Shown: one piece after another, positions 53,032 to 64,000 of the stretch
Layout of the letters: each line of letters opens with the position of its first letter
How positions within the stretch are numbered: the first letter of the stretch is position 1
Origin: Erigeron canadensis
Lineage: Eukaryota > Streptophyta > Magnoliopsida > Asterales > Asteraceae
Direction of reading: 5' to 3'
Length of the DNA: 64,000 nt
NCBI RefSeq assembly: GCF_010389155.1
Contig: NC_057766.1
Coordinates: forward strand, 42,480,463 to 42,544,462
Made by a program: the position numbers and the translations under genes
Notes under the pieces: model-generated
Seen by the model: only the letters and a program-made list of their open reading frames with translations
Told to the model about the DNA's origin: nothing
Databases searched by the model: none

Positions 53032-53233
53032 ACAAGTATTAAACTAAAATAAATAAAACAAGATTTTGATTTTTAGATCTTGATTAAATTGATGATGCAC
53101 GAAAATTCACGAAACACAAGTATTATAAGCTGTACGATGATTTTCATGATATACGGTGATTTACAGTAAAGATAAACCTATTGTTTTACTCCGTATTTGT
53201 TTTACATTAATACTTGTCTTATTTACCTAGACC
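53032..53233. mobile_element. MITE, family E, copy 2 (inverted)
   Basis: The reverse complement of its right end reads AGGTAAATAAGACAAGTATT and GTAAAACAAATACGGAGTAA. This matches the left end of copy 1. The left side (AACAAGTATTAAACTAAAATAAAT) pairs with the right. Confidence 0.65.
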
Positions 53234-53239
53234 CTATAA

Positions 53240-54390
53240 TTATAATATGCCTGTAGGATTTTAAATACAGAATATTTAAGGTTTTTTTTTTTAAATGAGT
53301 AAATTAATCGCGAATATCAGCAGGTGCAACCAAGCGTGGTACCACATATGGGGGGCAAAGAGGACTAATGTCCCCCTTTGAAATTTATATTTTGTCATGT
53401 ATTTTTAGATTTTTTTAATTCGTGGATTTTAATATTTTCCTATAGGTTTTTAGCCTTTTGCTATTTTTTAAATTTATTTTTCATTAAATTTTTAAATTTA
53501 TCCTCTCTGTGATTTATTTCTGGTACTGCCTCTCTGTGCAACATACATTGTTTTAATCGTGTTCGCGTTATAGTGTTCTCTCGTAGAATAGATACCCAAT
53601 TTAAACCATTATTACCCAGAAATCGAGGGGAAACTCATCCAGATGGCGAGACACACCGTAGTTGAAAATTAAATACTTGTGGCTACATCAAATCATGTAT
53701 CAAGTACGTAGGTTGTGAAGAAATTTATCAATGGAAGTTGGTGGTTCATTGGTAAAATTTTCGAGCTTGGAAAAATTCATCAAGGTTTGAGTCTCCTCTC
53801 TATATTTGTAGAAGTTGATTATTGGAGGATTTCAGAATCCCGGTCTCTTGGGTTTCATTCCAGATTTTCATGTATAATTTAAGAGTAATTAAGGGTTAAT
53901 AATAAAAATAAAAAAGGGTTGAAAGGAATTAATTTGTCTGGGGAAAATAAACAAGTACCAACTAGCTTGTTTACATGTAAAAGTGGTTACTTGTAATAAA
54001 AATCAGTGAATTTTCAGTTTTAATTTAGAAAGTTTTTATGATTGTTTATCTGTTAAAAAAGATCAAAAATATCATATAAAGAGAAATATAAACAATCCAA
54101 ATATATATGTATATTATATTGGGTTTAGTGTGTTTTACATATATATATGGGTATGTTTTTGGGTAGCTTTTAAAAGTGAAGAAATCTGAGTCTGACTCTC
54201 ATGATAAAAGCGACCCATCAATATAATCAGCTGTTCATTTCCTTTTTCCATAATTATAAACTCCTACACACACCTGATTCCATCCTACAGTAGTTTAGCG
54301 ACCCACTTCTGCAGAAACGGTCACTGTTGCTAGCTATCTAGCTGTTCATTCATTTCAGATATATATATCCAGTAAATTAATGAATTGAAT
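53240..54390. other. Intergenic DNA, possible MIR319 promoter side
   Basis: No exon or terminal repeat was recognised. Fragments such as GGGGGGCAAAGAGGACTAAT look like old repeat sequence. Confidence 0.35.
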
Positions 54391-54395
54391 GAATA

Positions 54396-54532
54396 CCCAT
54401 TCCATTCCATTCCATTCCATTCCATTCAATTCTGCTATCTACCTTCTGTTCATTTATTCTATGGATCATACGTACACCAGAGTTAAGTTTTCTTTTTTAC
54501 TTCCCGATCTCTCTCTCTCTCTCTCTCTCTAG
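54396..54532. repeat. (ATTCC)n and (CT)n microsatellites
   Basis: CCATT is repeated about six times at 54397-54425, and an uninterrupted CT run lies at 54510-54531. Pyrimidine-rich tracts like this often lie near plant transcription starts, so the MIR319 primary transcript could begin nearby; that is inference. Confidence 0.7.
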
Positions 54533-55548
54533 ACACATGTTTATCTTTTTTTTTTTCTCCAACAGACATAAAAAAAATAATAATAATACGAGTAATTAAT
54601 AATAGAATTTTTTTTTTTTTGAAGATGTTATATATAAGATTTATTGGGATATATAGCTATATGACTTACATATAAGCTGGGCTAGTTGGTGTCTTGATAT
54701 GTATGTTCGGGATTAGGGTTTGTGGGTTATTATTCTTATTATTTTCCTTTTTTGTTGTTTAAGTTTAATTTAGGTTGGTTGTATGTTTGATTATTGAAAT
54801 CTATCTTGTTGATATATATTTTATGTGTTACTGATTATAACGACAACAATACCCAATCTGTCGGTAACAGGCACGGCGAACGTGAGATGTAGATTTTCAT
54901 ATCTTTATCCCAGGGTAGTGTTTATATGTTAATTATTAGTGATTCTGGATACGTGAGATATTCGACTTTTTATCAAGAATCGAAACGATCCAAAAATGGA
55001 AGGTTTTAATTACTGTAATTAACACCTTTTATTTATGGAGTATTTCAGATATTTTCCTTTCTTGCTTCATAAATGGTTACTTATGAATAATAAATATATA
55101 ACACACAGGGCTAGTCATAACAGATCGAACTGAAAAGGAATTAATCAAGAAGTTATAATTAAGTTATATTTTTGTTAATTATATATATATGTAGTGGTTT
55201 TTTGCTTATTGTTTGATTCAATTGATTAATTGCCGGCCGTTATGTATGTTTTGCACTCTCGATGCTTCCTGCACGTATTCTAAAGCACAAGAAGAAATTA
55301 ATGAAAACCAATAAGTGAAAGTACATCATACAAGCAGCAGTTTTGACATGCATCTAGAAAATGACTAATAAATCATACTCCTCGCTTGAAGAAATTAATT
55401 GAAGTGATACATATATACTATTATGACTATATATACAGTTGTATCTATAACGCTCGTTAACGTTAAAATTCTATATATGCTAGCTGAAGTTTCATTTGAT
55501 GTTTAAGTAGCTAGCTAGGTAGCTAATTAAATGGAAAAGATAGAGGGA

Positions 55549-55550
<2 letters not shown>

Positions 55551-55602
<52 letters not shown>
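55551..55602. repeat. (AT)26 tract
   Basis: An uninterrupted AT run adjoins the left end of the family D MITE. A second run of about 20 units (55798-55838) adjoins its right end. Confidence 0.95.
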
Positions 55603-55604
<2 letters not shown>

Positions 55605-55791
55605 GAAAAGGGAATATAAGGCTGTCTGGCACCTAAGCTTAGGTGTGGAACTCCTCACATACTAATATTTTACTATTTATTGTTTAATGAATAAATGCAT
55701 GGGCCCCCATGATTTTTATGGATTAAAAAAACAATATGTGAGTGTTCTACACCTAAGCTTAGATACCCGACAGCCTTATATTACCATCCCC

Positions 55792-55792
<1 letters not shown>
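55603..55792. mobile_element. Foldback MITE, family D, best-preserved copy
   Basis: Left: GGGAAAAGGGAATATAAGGC, then TGTCTGGCACCTAAGCTTAG. Right: CACCTAAGCTTAGATACCCG, then ACAGCCTTATATTACCATCC. The arms are inverted copies, and the element is bracketed by two long (AT)n tracts about 250 bases upstream of the miR319 hairpin. Confidence 0.8.
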
Positions 55793-55842
<50 letters not shown>

Positions 55843-56044
55843 AAGTTCATGTAAAAACTATTTGGATTGGAGTACCGTGAAAAACTTGAAATTATAATTT
55901 GATGTTCATATGTAAATGACCTATGTGAACAAATCCATGAATATATGAACAGATCAAGTTATACATAATATTACCTGTATTTATATGTGAATGGTCTTTA
56001 TATGAACCTTATCATATATATATATATATATTCAGTGAACTGAA

Positions 56045-56265
56045 GTGAGAAGTGAAGGGAGCTCCCTTCAGCCCACTCATGGATGCGATGAAGGAATAGA
56101 ATTAGCTGCCGACTCATTCATTTAACCGGTCAGTAGTAGCTAGATCGGAAGGAATCCTACTCAACAGTTTATTATGCGCTACTTTTTGATTAATTGAATG
56201 ATGCGGGAGATAGTTTCTTCCTTTGCTAATCTATGCTTGGACTGAAGGGAGCTCCCTCTCCCGCG
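56045..56265 (+). ncRNA. MIR319: MIR319 precursor hairpin
   Basis: The mature miRNA is on the 3' arm at 56237-56257 (TTGGACTGAAGG...GAGCTCCCT), a perfect miR319. The 5' arm at about 56056-56078 (GGAGCTCCCTTCAGCCCACTC region) pairs with it, as miR319* should. The loop side keeps the conserved AATTAGCTGCCGACTCATTC and TTGAATGATGCGG blocks of Arabidopsis MIR319a, which pair with each other in the long loop-first-processed foldback. miR319 cleaves mRNAs of CIN-type TCP transcription factors and so controls leaf growth and petal shape. The primary transcript is longer; TATA and start were not fixed. A 57 kb exon-like segment (to CATCTTACAG|GTATCA near 57130) may be a downstream spliced exon. Confidence 0.95.
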
Positions 56266-56639
56266 GCCTCCCTCAATATAAATATATATCATCCATTTTT
56301 CCTTTTTACGAGCTAACTGGTAGCTGTCATATATTAATAACTACTAACTACTTGCTATCGGGCTAGCTAGACTGCGATAGTTTCTTAATTAAGTAATGCT
56401 TATACAATTTAATTATAATAGATATATACAAAAATATGTGTGTGAAGAAGTTGTGTGTTATATATATGCGTGTTTAATAATCTTTTATTGATAATGTGAT
56501 TTATCTTCATGCAAGATATATATCTTTATCTTTTACCGTATATTACTATAAATAAATTAATCAAATGAAAATATTTAAAATTTTAATTAGAACTTGCCTA
56601 AATCAAACTTAGAAATTTTATCGTTTTTGAGCGTTCGTT

Positions 56640-56870
56640 TCACAGGACTGCTAGCCATTACATCCATACGGTTAGGCAGTCATTAGCGATCGATCCACGG
56701 AGTCAGGGACCACAGGGGAGGGAAACTTACCAATTTAACCGCTATAGAAGGCACGACGTTAATTTGGAGGTAAAACCTCGTCTGCTCAGACTCGATCCCT
56801 GGTCTCCCAGGATCTAAGTATCATTGTAGGATTTCGGAATGCTGCTGGGGTTTGGAAAGGAACTTAGAAA
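56640..56870. mobile_element. SINE-like repeat downstream of MIR319
   Basis: The minus strand shows a B-box-like GGGATCGAGTCTGAGC after GGGAGACCA. The + strand body has GGGGAGGGAAACTTACC, GGTAAAACCTCGTCTGC and GGTTTGGAAAGG. It is unusually GC-rich for this region and looks inserted, but no target duplication was identified. Confidence 0.4.
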
Positions 56871-57199
56871 TATTATCTAGCTAGCTAGCCAATTAATAAA
56901 TTACTATTCATTATCAGTAAATCTTAAACATTCGATTTCGAATAACTTTTTTAAGAAAGATACGTTACAATATAGTTACAAAATAATTAACAACTTTTTG
57001 GGTTACGTAATTTTATATTTTAATTTAATTATTGTAAATTTTATAACAATAATCATTAATTTCAACCGTCAAAGCTATCACTTTGGTGGTCATGTCGCGC
57101 ACTTGCCTCTGTCGCATCGCATCTTACAGGTATCATTCTATTGTACATGTATATATACATATATACTATATATATTTTAGTCGTACATGATCTACATAT

Positions 57200-58075
57200 G
57201 TATGTATACATCTTTATATTTGTAACGAGTAATTGTGACACAATCTCTCACGATAAGAAAATACGTTTAAAAAAAAAAACGCCGAGAGAAGTAGTTTGAG
57301 TTTTGGTTTTTAATTAATTTGTTGACTCTTATATATATGCAGTTCACAAGTTCGCTGGTTCTTACTACCTAAACAGGGAAGCAATACTGTCTCAAAATTC
57401 ATTTCACTGGCCAGCATGTCATGTGGATCGATATGATAATACGGAGTAATATTAATATATCCCTAGATATATATGTTTTTGGAAGTCTAGCTTGTATATA
57501 TATATGTTTTTGGAAGTCTAGCTTGTATATATATATGTTGCCTTCTGGCTTCATTATTGTCGAGGATAACATATAATTAAATTAACAATATAAAATAAGG
57601 CTTGTTGGTGGACTGTCGAACGACATGATTTTGTCATATATATTCCAGCTAGATATACCTTTATGAAACATTTTTTTATAAAGTAATATAGTACCTTAAA
57701 TAGCCATTTGTGGATTATTCACTATGTGACATGTCTAGAAGTTCGTGCTGTTACTATGCACTTTATTGGAAAGATTCTTGAAGAAAGTACGGTTTATGGA
57801 AATGGAAAGAAACCCAAGGCTAACAATTGGGTTGGTTGGTGATATTTAAATCACTAAATTCCATGTGTCTAAGCGACTATTGGACGAAACTGCAACAAAT
57901 ACTCCCAATGATATTACATTACATAAATCATATTATATTATCCTGTCCGTATTAGTATATCAAATCTTTTATTTTGATTTTTGGAATATTTTTCTTTCAA
58001 CTTTATAAGAAAATATGTGAATAGATTAGATTTTTCTATTACTCTATTTATTTTACCAATTCCTATATAATACAA
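57200..58075. other. Intergenic DNA with a 36-base tandem duplication
   Basis: TATATATGTTTTTGGAAGTC, followed by TAGCTTGTATAT, occurs twice in a row at 57466-57538. No gene was recognised otherwise. Confidence 0.5.
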
Positions 58076-58076
58076 G

Positions 58077-58252
58077 GAAAATGATAAATCTTCCTAATTA
58101 ATCCTCATAATATATTCACTTGTTAACACATAGAATCTACTAATTCTCTTTCCTAATCTCATCCTCTGATTTTCCACATGTCACAATTCTATTAACTAGG
58201 AGGATTTTTAGGCTAATAATTTAGGAGGATTGATCATTACCCATAATATAAA
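58077..58252. mobile_element. MITE, family F, copy 1
   Basis: GGAAAATGATAAATCTTCCT at the left mirrors TAGGAGGATTGATCATTACC at the right. The middle has TGATTTTCCACATGTCA and AGGAGGATTTTTAGGCTAAT. A related copy is at 61356-61543. Confidence 0.65.
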
Positions 58253-58259
58253 CAAAGAT

Positions 58260-60040
58260 ATTTATAACTGACGAGTCAAAATAAGACATTTTATATAAGA
58301 CTTAGAGTAGTAGTTAACAACTAATAAGCACCTGATTGCTATGATATTATAGATGGCTACTAACTTGGAGAAATGGCAGATCAAGCCAACCTTCTCAAAT
58401 CTCTCACTAATTAAGATTAGTCAACTTATTTCACCCTTTCAGCCCTTCAAGCTATCATTTTTATTGTCAGTAATTAGGTTCCTTCAAAATTATTTATTTT
58501 TCTCATAACTAAATTAAACAATTTATTCATAATAACAATGAATTATAACTAATTGAAAGTTTAATATTAAAAAGCAAATGTATACATTATAATTATGAAT
58601 GATGACACTACATTTTTGAAAAGTTTATTCAAAATAACAGTTTAATAATAGGTTTTTTAAGAAAAAGTTATTCAAAAAGATATATTGTAATTATCTATGT
58701 AAACTAACAACTAGTTTTTTTTTTTTTATTTAAATAAAAAATGACACATGTTGTTCAAATAAAAATGTTATATGTTGATTAATGATTAATGAATACTTAC
58801 CATGGTGTTTTATTATGTTGATAAATCGAAAAGTGAATAGTAATACAACTATTTTGGACACGGATCACTTTATTGAAATTTAGGTATTTAGCTATGGCCT
58901 GCTTTTTAACTTGTCCATCCACATTTTGGACGCTTGTTTTAGATCTGGCTTTAATTGAAAATAAAAATGAAGTCCGGCCGTTTCATCATCTGGCTGCCCA
59001 TCTTTTAGATTTGGACTAGATGTCCTAATTGGGCCTTTGTGCATGCCCAGGAAATAAATATTATCTAAACCACTTCATTTATATAAGTGTGAACAAGCCG
59101 GGCCTTTGTGTAAAGATAGAAATATGAGTGGGATAAAACTTAATTAGCGTGTAATTTATCTGTGATTAGTTTGTAATTTATTGATCGATTGGATTGGGTT
59201 TGGGTTGGTTGGCCTGGCATATATTTTGTACAAAACTAATAAGTATTTCGCAATTGTTTTTTTTTTTGAACGGCAAACATTGAGGGAGTGGTGGTGGTTT
59301 AAAACCAGACACCAAGTATTCCGCAATATAATTAGTGAGTATCTATGATTACTAGCTAGAGTAACTTTTGATCTACACGTATGGTGTTATTATAATATAC
59401 TTATTGAGTTTTATACTCTTATGTATCGAATATATAACTTTTGACTCGTTTGATCCAGTTAGGGATAAAACACTATCCAAGTTAACCCATTTATCATTGA
59501 ATGTTTTTAAATTGCGAGTCCAACCTTGTGACTTCGTGTTTTCATATTGTTCTATGGCCCAAAGTCCGAATGAAATTATTATAGAAATGTTTTGGGCTTT
59601 TGGCTGTTGGTTTGATTTTCCATAAGAAGTTTTTAATTTGCTTATGTTTAACCAAATCCTTCATCTCATGCTGCTATTTGATACAGATATCAATGCCTTG
59701 CTAAAGTGAAGGCAAGAAATGATCTCTCCATAGACAAATGGAGCTCCAATCGTAGTGGAAGATGCACGTGTGACTCAAGGATACGGATTACACGCTTTGC
59801 TAGAGAATGTCCTTTACATTAATGCCATTGTTCTATGACGAAGACCAACCAGCTAGTTTAGATTAAGTGGTTAATACCCCTGACTCTAGAGACTTTTTTA
59901 CTTTAGGTCATAATCTGAAATATACCTTTCAACCTTAGATAGGGATAGGGAAAGAGGATGTGTGATTTTTAAGATAACAAGTGAAAATGTAACATTATCA
60001 CACCTTGTTCTTGTAAATATTTTGATTATAAATGATTCAT
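58260..60040. other. Intergenic DNA, no gene seen
   Basis: Mostly AT-rich. Around 59848-60000 there is a decayed SINE-like stretch with an A-box-like TAGATTAAGTGGTTAATAC. The open frame at 59368-59625 lacks any recognisable domain. Confidence 0.4.
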
Positions 60041-60048
60041 GTTTTTTA

Positions 60049-60381
60049 GAGGGTTGGCAACACACCTTTCATCATTTTTTCACCACTCACTAGCTTCCAA
60101 CCAATCACATTATGCCACCTCAACTCCACCACTCACTCACTACTCATCTAAATTTTGTTAGCATCCGGCTACTTACTTCATCACTCACTATACTTTTCAT
60201 TTTTTTTTAAAACTACAGTTTAATTAAACAAAAATAGCAGGTGTAATGTGCATTGGGACACTAACTTGCAAGATGGAAATGCGTGGTCTGACTACTCAAT
60301 TTGACGCCACCACTCGTGGTGTAAGGTAGGCGGTGGTGTTTCAGCGTGGTGTCACGCCCACCACCCGCCTTGCCAACCCCC
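60049..60381. mobile_element. Tourist-like MITE
   Basis: The left end GAGGGTTGGCAA and the reverse complement of the right end, GGGGGTTGGCAA, match at 11 of 12 positions. TTA flanks both ends (60046-60048 and 60382-60384). The 333-base length fits a PIF/Harbinger MITE. Confidence 0.8.
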
Positions 60382-60399
60382 TTAGATGTTGAGAACCTA

Positions 60400-61350
60400 A
60401 AATGGTTAATTCTTTGCATCATGACAGTCTATTGTATAATGAGGTGGGGGCTTTTACTTTTTTTATCAGAATGTAAAATTGAAGGTAAAGCTTGACCCAC
60501 CATGCACCTCTGCAGATGGTGGTGGTGAGAGGGCTTGTAAATTAAGATTAGCAAAACACAATAAAAGGTGGGTACCTTTCCTTACTGTGCTACAAAAGTG
60601 TACCAAAATGAGGAAGTGTCAGATTTACAGCAAATCATCAATATGGGTTGTGACAAAATGTGTGGCCTAAGCTTATGATGGTGGCCCTCACTCTTTGATC
60701 CCTTTGCCTATACTAACATCCAACTACCCTAGCTAGTTGTTCATCATTGACATTTCAAATTTTGTATGACTTCATATTCTTCTTATTCAAGGATGGAAAA
60801 AACATGGAATAGTGAGATGCTATCTCAACCATTATTAATGTAGACACATATGATTGATTGTATCATATCATTGTGATGGTTTTGTTGCATCATATCAATA
60901 GGATGTGTATATAATAATATAAATTGTTCTTTTCTTTCACATTTTATTAAACACTAGTTTAAGAAATATTCAAAAAAATTAAAAAATACTAGTTTAAGAT
61001 AATATTCGAATTTCGAAGACAGCGTTTTTATTTTTAAATAGAATATAATTATTATGTAGAAGCGTGACTGTAAGGATTGGAGCCTTGGAGGTCATTGTAG
61101 CTAATGTTTAATATATATAAGTATATAACCATGAAAACAAAAATTTGAAGGTCAAATCTTATGGTATCAAAAACAAAATAAGCATTAAAAGTCGTCATTG
61201 CCATTGCTTTCATTTCATTGCAATTCTGACCCACATGATTACCGTTGTATGTTAATTTATTGATGTTTTTTTTGGTTTGATGACCTTATGTTCATTTCTT
61301 TGTTAGGCTCGTTTTTTTACGAGTAATACACATTTTAATAACCTAAATAT
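60400..61350. other. Intergenic DNA, no gene seen
   Basis: No coding exon, RNA or terminal repeat was recognised. The open frame at 60479-60670 starts from a non-ATG codon and shows no family. Confidence 0.4.
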
Positions 61351-61355
61351 AAGTA

Positions 61356-61543
61356 TGGAAAGTAATTAATCTTCTTAAACGTTAGCTTAAAAATCCTCCT
61401 AAAACTATATGAATGTGATAAGTGAATTCCACTTAATTTCTATCATAATCTTACCCCTTCAATTTTCACATGTCATCATCTTATGAATTTAAAGAATTTT
61501 AAGGCTTATGAATTAAAAGGAGCGATGTATTTTTAATTATTGT
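61356..61543. mobile_element. MITE, family F, copy 2
   Basis: GGAAAGTAATTAATCTTCTT, AAAAATCCTCCTAA, TTTTCACATGTCA and TAAGGCTTATGAATTAAAAGG align in order with the copy at 58077. The end repeats are more diverged. Confidence 0.55.
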
Positions 61544-61549
61544 TAGAGT

Positions 61550-62600
61550 CATACGTAGCGATGACAAAAACTTTATTAAAGGGACTTGTTAGTCTTGCAT
61601 TTTTAACCCCCTCTCTTTGTGTGATGTTAGAGTTGGTACGTGTATATAACTTTATCAACCATGTGTTTTAATAAAAGTTGTTTCATAGAAAAGCTTACAC
61701 ATCGATATCGAATTATTATGTACTATTCCAATTGAGTTACGATGCCTTCATGTATTCTTGTACCAAATCCTAACATTGATTTTAAGGGAAACATTAATGA
61801 AATGAATAATTCCCCGCAACCACCAAAATTTATCATAGTGGTACTACCATATATTGTTATTTGTTCCAAAATTTATCTTTTTTTTTTAAACGCGTTATAA
61901 TTGAAAAATATTTTTTATTTTAGAAAACTAGAATATATATTAGAGATGTGAGATGAGAAGAAAAGAGATGGAAAATGAAAAATAAAAAACGAGAAAAAAA
62001 TGTTTTTAAGTTTTCCATTAAAAAATGAAAAACATTGTTTTCTGATTTCATTGAAAATATTCTTGGAAAACAATAAGTGTTTTTTCCAACTAAACACACT
62101 TTACGATTTTGTTTTGTTTTTCTTTTTTATATGAATAATATTTTCAAGTTGTTTTTAATCTATCATATATTTGGATGCCATGAAAATCTCGCAAACATTT
62201 TTTTTTATCATTATATAAATATTATTTAAATATGAAAAGTGGAAGATAAAAGAATAAAAAAAAGAAGTCAAATTCACAAGTCTAGCTCTACTAGAAAATT
62301 TTTCCTATTTTGCAAAATCACAATTGTAAATTATGTTATTTTGCTAAATAATAATGATATAGCAGCACAACGTCACCAAACTAGTTGTCATTGTGTTTTT
62401 GTGTCTCTATTTCCATTGTTACGAGCTTGAACAAAGTGACGTGTAGACTCTCGATTCTCTTGTATCATGTTGTCTCTTTCACTAAAATAATAATACAAAT
62501 ATTAAAACCCGAAGAAAAAACAAACTATTCAATTTCGCATTTATGCTTGGACAACAACCTCTTCCATCCACCTATACATACAATACACTAGTAATCATTT
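61550..62600. other. Intergenic DNA, no gene seen
   Basis: Strongly AT-rich with many homopolymer runs. No gene or bounded element was recognised. Confidence 0.4.
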
Positions 62601-62611
62601 CACTCCCTATG

Positions 62612-62638
62612 CATACATACATACATACATACATACAT
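62612..62638. repeat. (ACAT)n microsatellite
   Basis: About six ACAT units lie just before the inferred 5' UTR of the next gene. Confidence 0.9.
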
Positions 62639-62639
62639 T

Positions 62640-62996
62640 CACTCTCTGTTCACTGTGTCTTTGTGTGTGTGTTTTAAGTAGCAGTGCTAACAAATTTGGT
62701 CAAAGTTTATTTGACTTTTTGCTGGTTTCAGTTGTGGTGAGCTACAGCCTACAAGAATTTTGTTATTTTATTTTCAACGGTAGGTGTATATTTGACTAAT
62801 TGCATTATTATCATTTTGGATTTTTATGAATATACATTTTGTATTTGTAACAAGCCTGTGACATTAGTGTGAATTTTACTTTGTACATATTGAAATTTGA
62901 AATCAATCAATCAATAATAATAATAATAATTTAATAATAATAGTTGTTAATGTTACTATTTGAATTAACAATTTTTTTTTAATTTCTTATCATCAG
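62640..62996 (+). promoter_or_regulatory. Inferred 5' UTR exon and leader intron of the CIP7-like gene
   Basis: TTTTCAACG|GTAGGTG (intron from 62781) and a T-rich stretch ending TTATCATCAG (62996) make a good donor and acceptor. The coding exon at 63007 begins ten bases after the acceptor. Confidence 0.5.
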
Positions 62997-63006
62997 GTTG
63001 GTAGGG

Positions 63007-63077
63007 ATGGAGGGAGGAATAAATCCTGATGCAATACTTGATTTTGTTGAATTTCATATACATTCAAACCAAAACAG
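63007..63077 (+). CDS. First coding exon of a COP1-interacting-protein-7-like gene (partial)
   Basis: ATG at 63007 opens MEGGINPDAILDFVEFHI, then HSNQN and the first two bases of an arginine codon before AACAG|GTTGC. The form -DA-LDFVEF-I-PSQNRYE is the start of plant COP1-interacting-protein-7-related proteins as I remember them. In that family the next residues are YEA, which should be in a following exon. None was found before 64000, so the gene continues beyond the window. The rest of the visible intron carries the repeats at 63415-63665. Confidence 0.55.
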
Positions 63078-63414
63078 GTTGCTTCTCTTCTTTTAGTAAC
63101 TTATATTTCTCATTGTTTGTAAAATGGAGTTCATTTCCCCTGTTCAAGTTACCACATAGGACCAGTAAATTTGATTCAGATGTACCCGGCGACCTAACAG
63201 AGTACTAATCTATCTTAGAGAACCCTTTGACCTGTTGTATGGACATCAGGTCACTTTGGTGGTGGTTTATCTGTCATTGTTAGCGTTTTTTTGCAAATTT
63301 GTCAATGTTTATAACTTAGGTAGAAAAGAAAGATCATGTTGATCAGAATTAGAAAGCAATAGCTGTGATCAGTTTTTACTTTTTACACTAAAGAAAGTTA
63401 TTTTTACTAGGGAT

Positions 63415-63665
63415 TATGGCACCGGAGTGTAACCAACTATGACCAAAAGGTTATGTAATGTAACCAACTACTTGACTAGTTTATAGTGTAACCACCTTTA
63501 TTTTTTGGGTTATGTTATGTAAGTTACCTGCTACTGCAAGTTTCCATCCGGTTAAGCCAAAAATAAAGTTAGGAAAAATGGCACCGGAATGTAACTAACT
63601 ATAACCAAAGGGTTATGTAATGTAACCAACTACTCAACTAGATATGTAGTGTAACCACCTTTGTA
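63415..63665. repeat. Direct repeat of about 160 bases in the CIP7-like gene's intron
   Basis: GGCACCGGAGTGTAACCAAC followed by GGTTATGTAATGTAACCAAC and AGTGTAACCACCTTT at 63419-63505 is repeated from 63581 as GGCACCGGAATGTAACTAAC and the same following blocks. The two units lie in the same orientation. Confidence 0.8.
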
Positions 63666-64000
63666 ATTCAACTAACAAAAATAAAATTATAAAATTATTC
63701 ATTTCTTTTGCTTCTTTTATCTTCTTCATTTCATCACACGGACTATGCAACACAACCCAAAATGAGAATCTAAACCCAAATATATTAACTCACCTGATTT
63801 ATCATATCATCAATCAATATATCATCTTCTATCTATCACTATATATCTATATCTATATAAATTTCTCCTTCGCCGTCGTAGACAAATGGTTTCACCACGC
63901 CGATTCATTCTATAATATTAATCACCACACTATACCATGATCAGATATCTCAATGGGTTTTGCTTTATTTGATTCCACAACTATTGTCAAAGATCCGAAT

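Noticed and set aside
63419..63665. Spaced direct repeats that might suggest a CRISPR array
   Set aside because: There are only two long units in a plant intron; repeats and spacers lack the uniform short form.

Overview
The window looks like nuclear DNA of a flowering plant. It is AT-rich, genes have many short GT-AG introns, and it contains a tRNA-Ile, a microRNA319 foldback, CP12, a cytosolic glyoxalase II, a plant LRR pseudokinase, and dense small transposons (SINEs, Tourist-like MITEs, Helitron ends, a copia solo LTR). The protein and repeat flavour suggests a eudicot, perhaps Asteraceae; the family assignment is inference. Nothing prokaryotic, organellar or viral was recognised.

Layout. 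1.8-3.0 kb: complete four-exon methylesterase-like alpha/beta hydrolase (+). 3.9 kb: tRNA-Ile(AAU), with a broken second copy at 6.5 kb. 6.7-9.2 kb: LRR receptor pseudokinase (-). 10.5-12.7 kb: decayed F-box gene, a small unknown ORF and an orphan exon (all -). 13.8-18.6 kb: a repeat-rich zone with one exon of an NDUFAF3-type (DUF498) protein, a GC-rich minisatellite, a broken Pif1/Helitron helicase C-terminus and a Helitron 5' end. 18.7-20.9 kb: long-TIR DNA transposon with a nested Tourist-like element. 21.4 kb: CP12 (+). 22.6-23.0 kb: copia solo LTR with its 5-bp target duplication. 23.5-27.2 kb: three-exon mitochondrial membrane protein (-). 29.5-31.1 kb: U-box/PUB13-like pseudogene (-). 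32-33.5 kb: SINEs and a Helitron. 33.7-36.2 kb: seven-exon glyoxalase II (+). 39.75-45.7 kb: eight-exon RING membrane E3 ligase (+) with a 33-residue asparagine run. 49.2-53.2 kb: a cluster of foldback MITEs mostly lying in (TA)n tracts. 56.05-56.26 kb: MIR319 hairpin. 63.0 kb to the edge: first coding exon of a COP1-interacting-protein-7-like gene, running off the window.

The intact genes look like independent housekeeping or regulatory loci: CP12 controls Calvin-cycle enzymes, GLX2 detoxifies methylglyoxal, the RING protein is a membrane ubiquitin ligase, and miR319 represses TCP transcription factors. They do not form an operon or obvious cluster. All exon structures were built by eye from splice sites and reading-frame continuity and have not been tested against transcripts.
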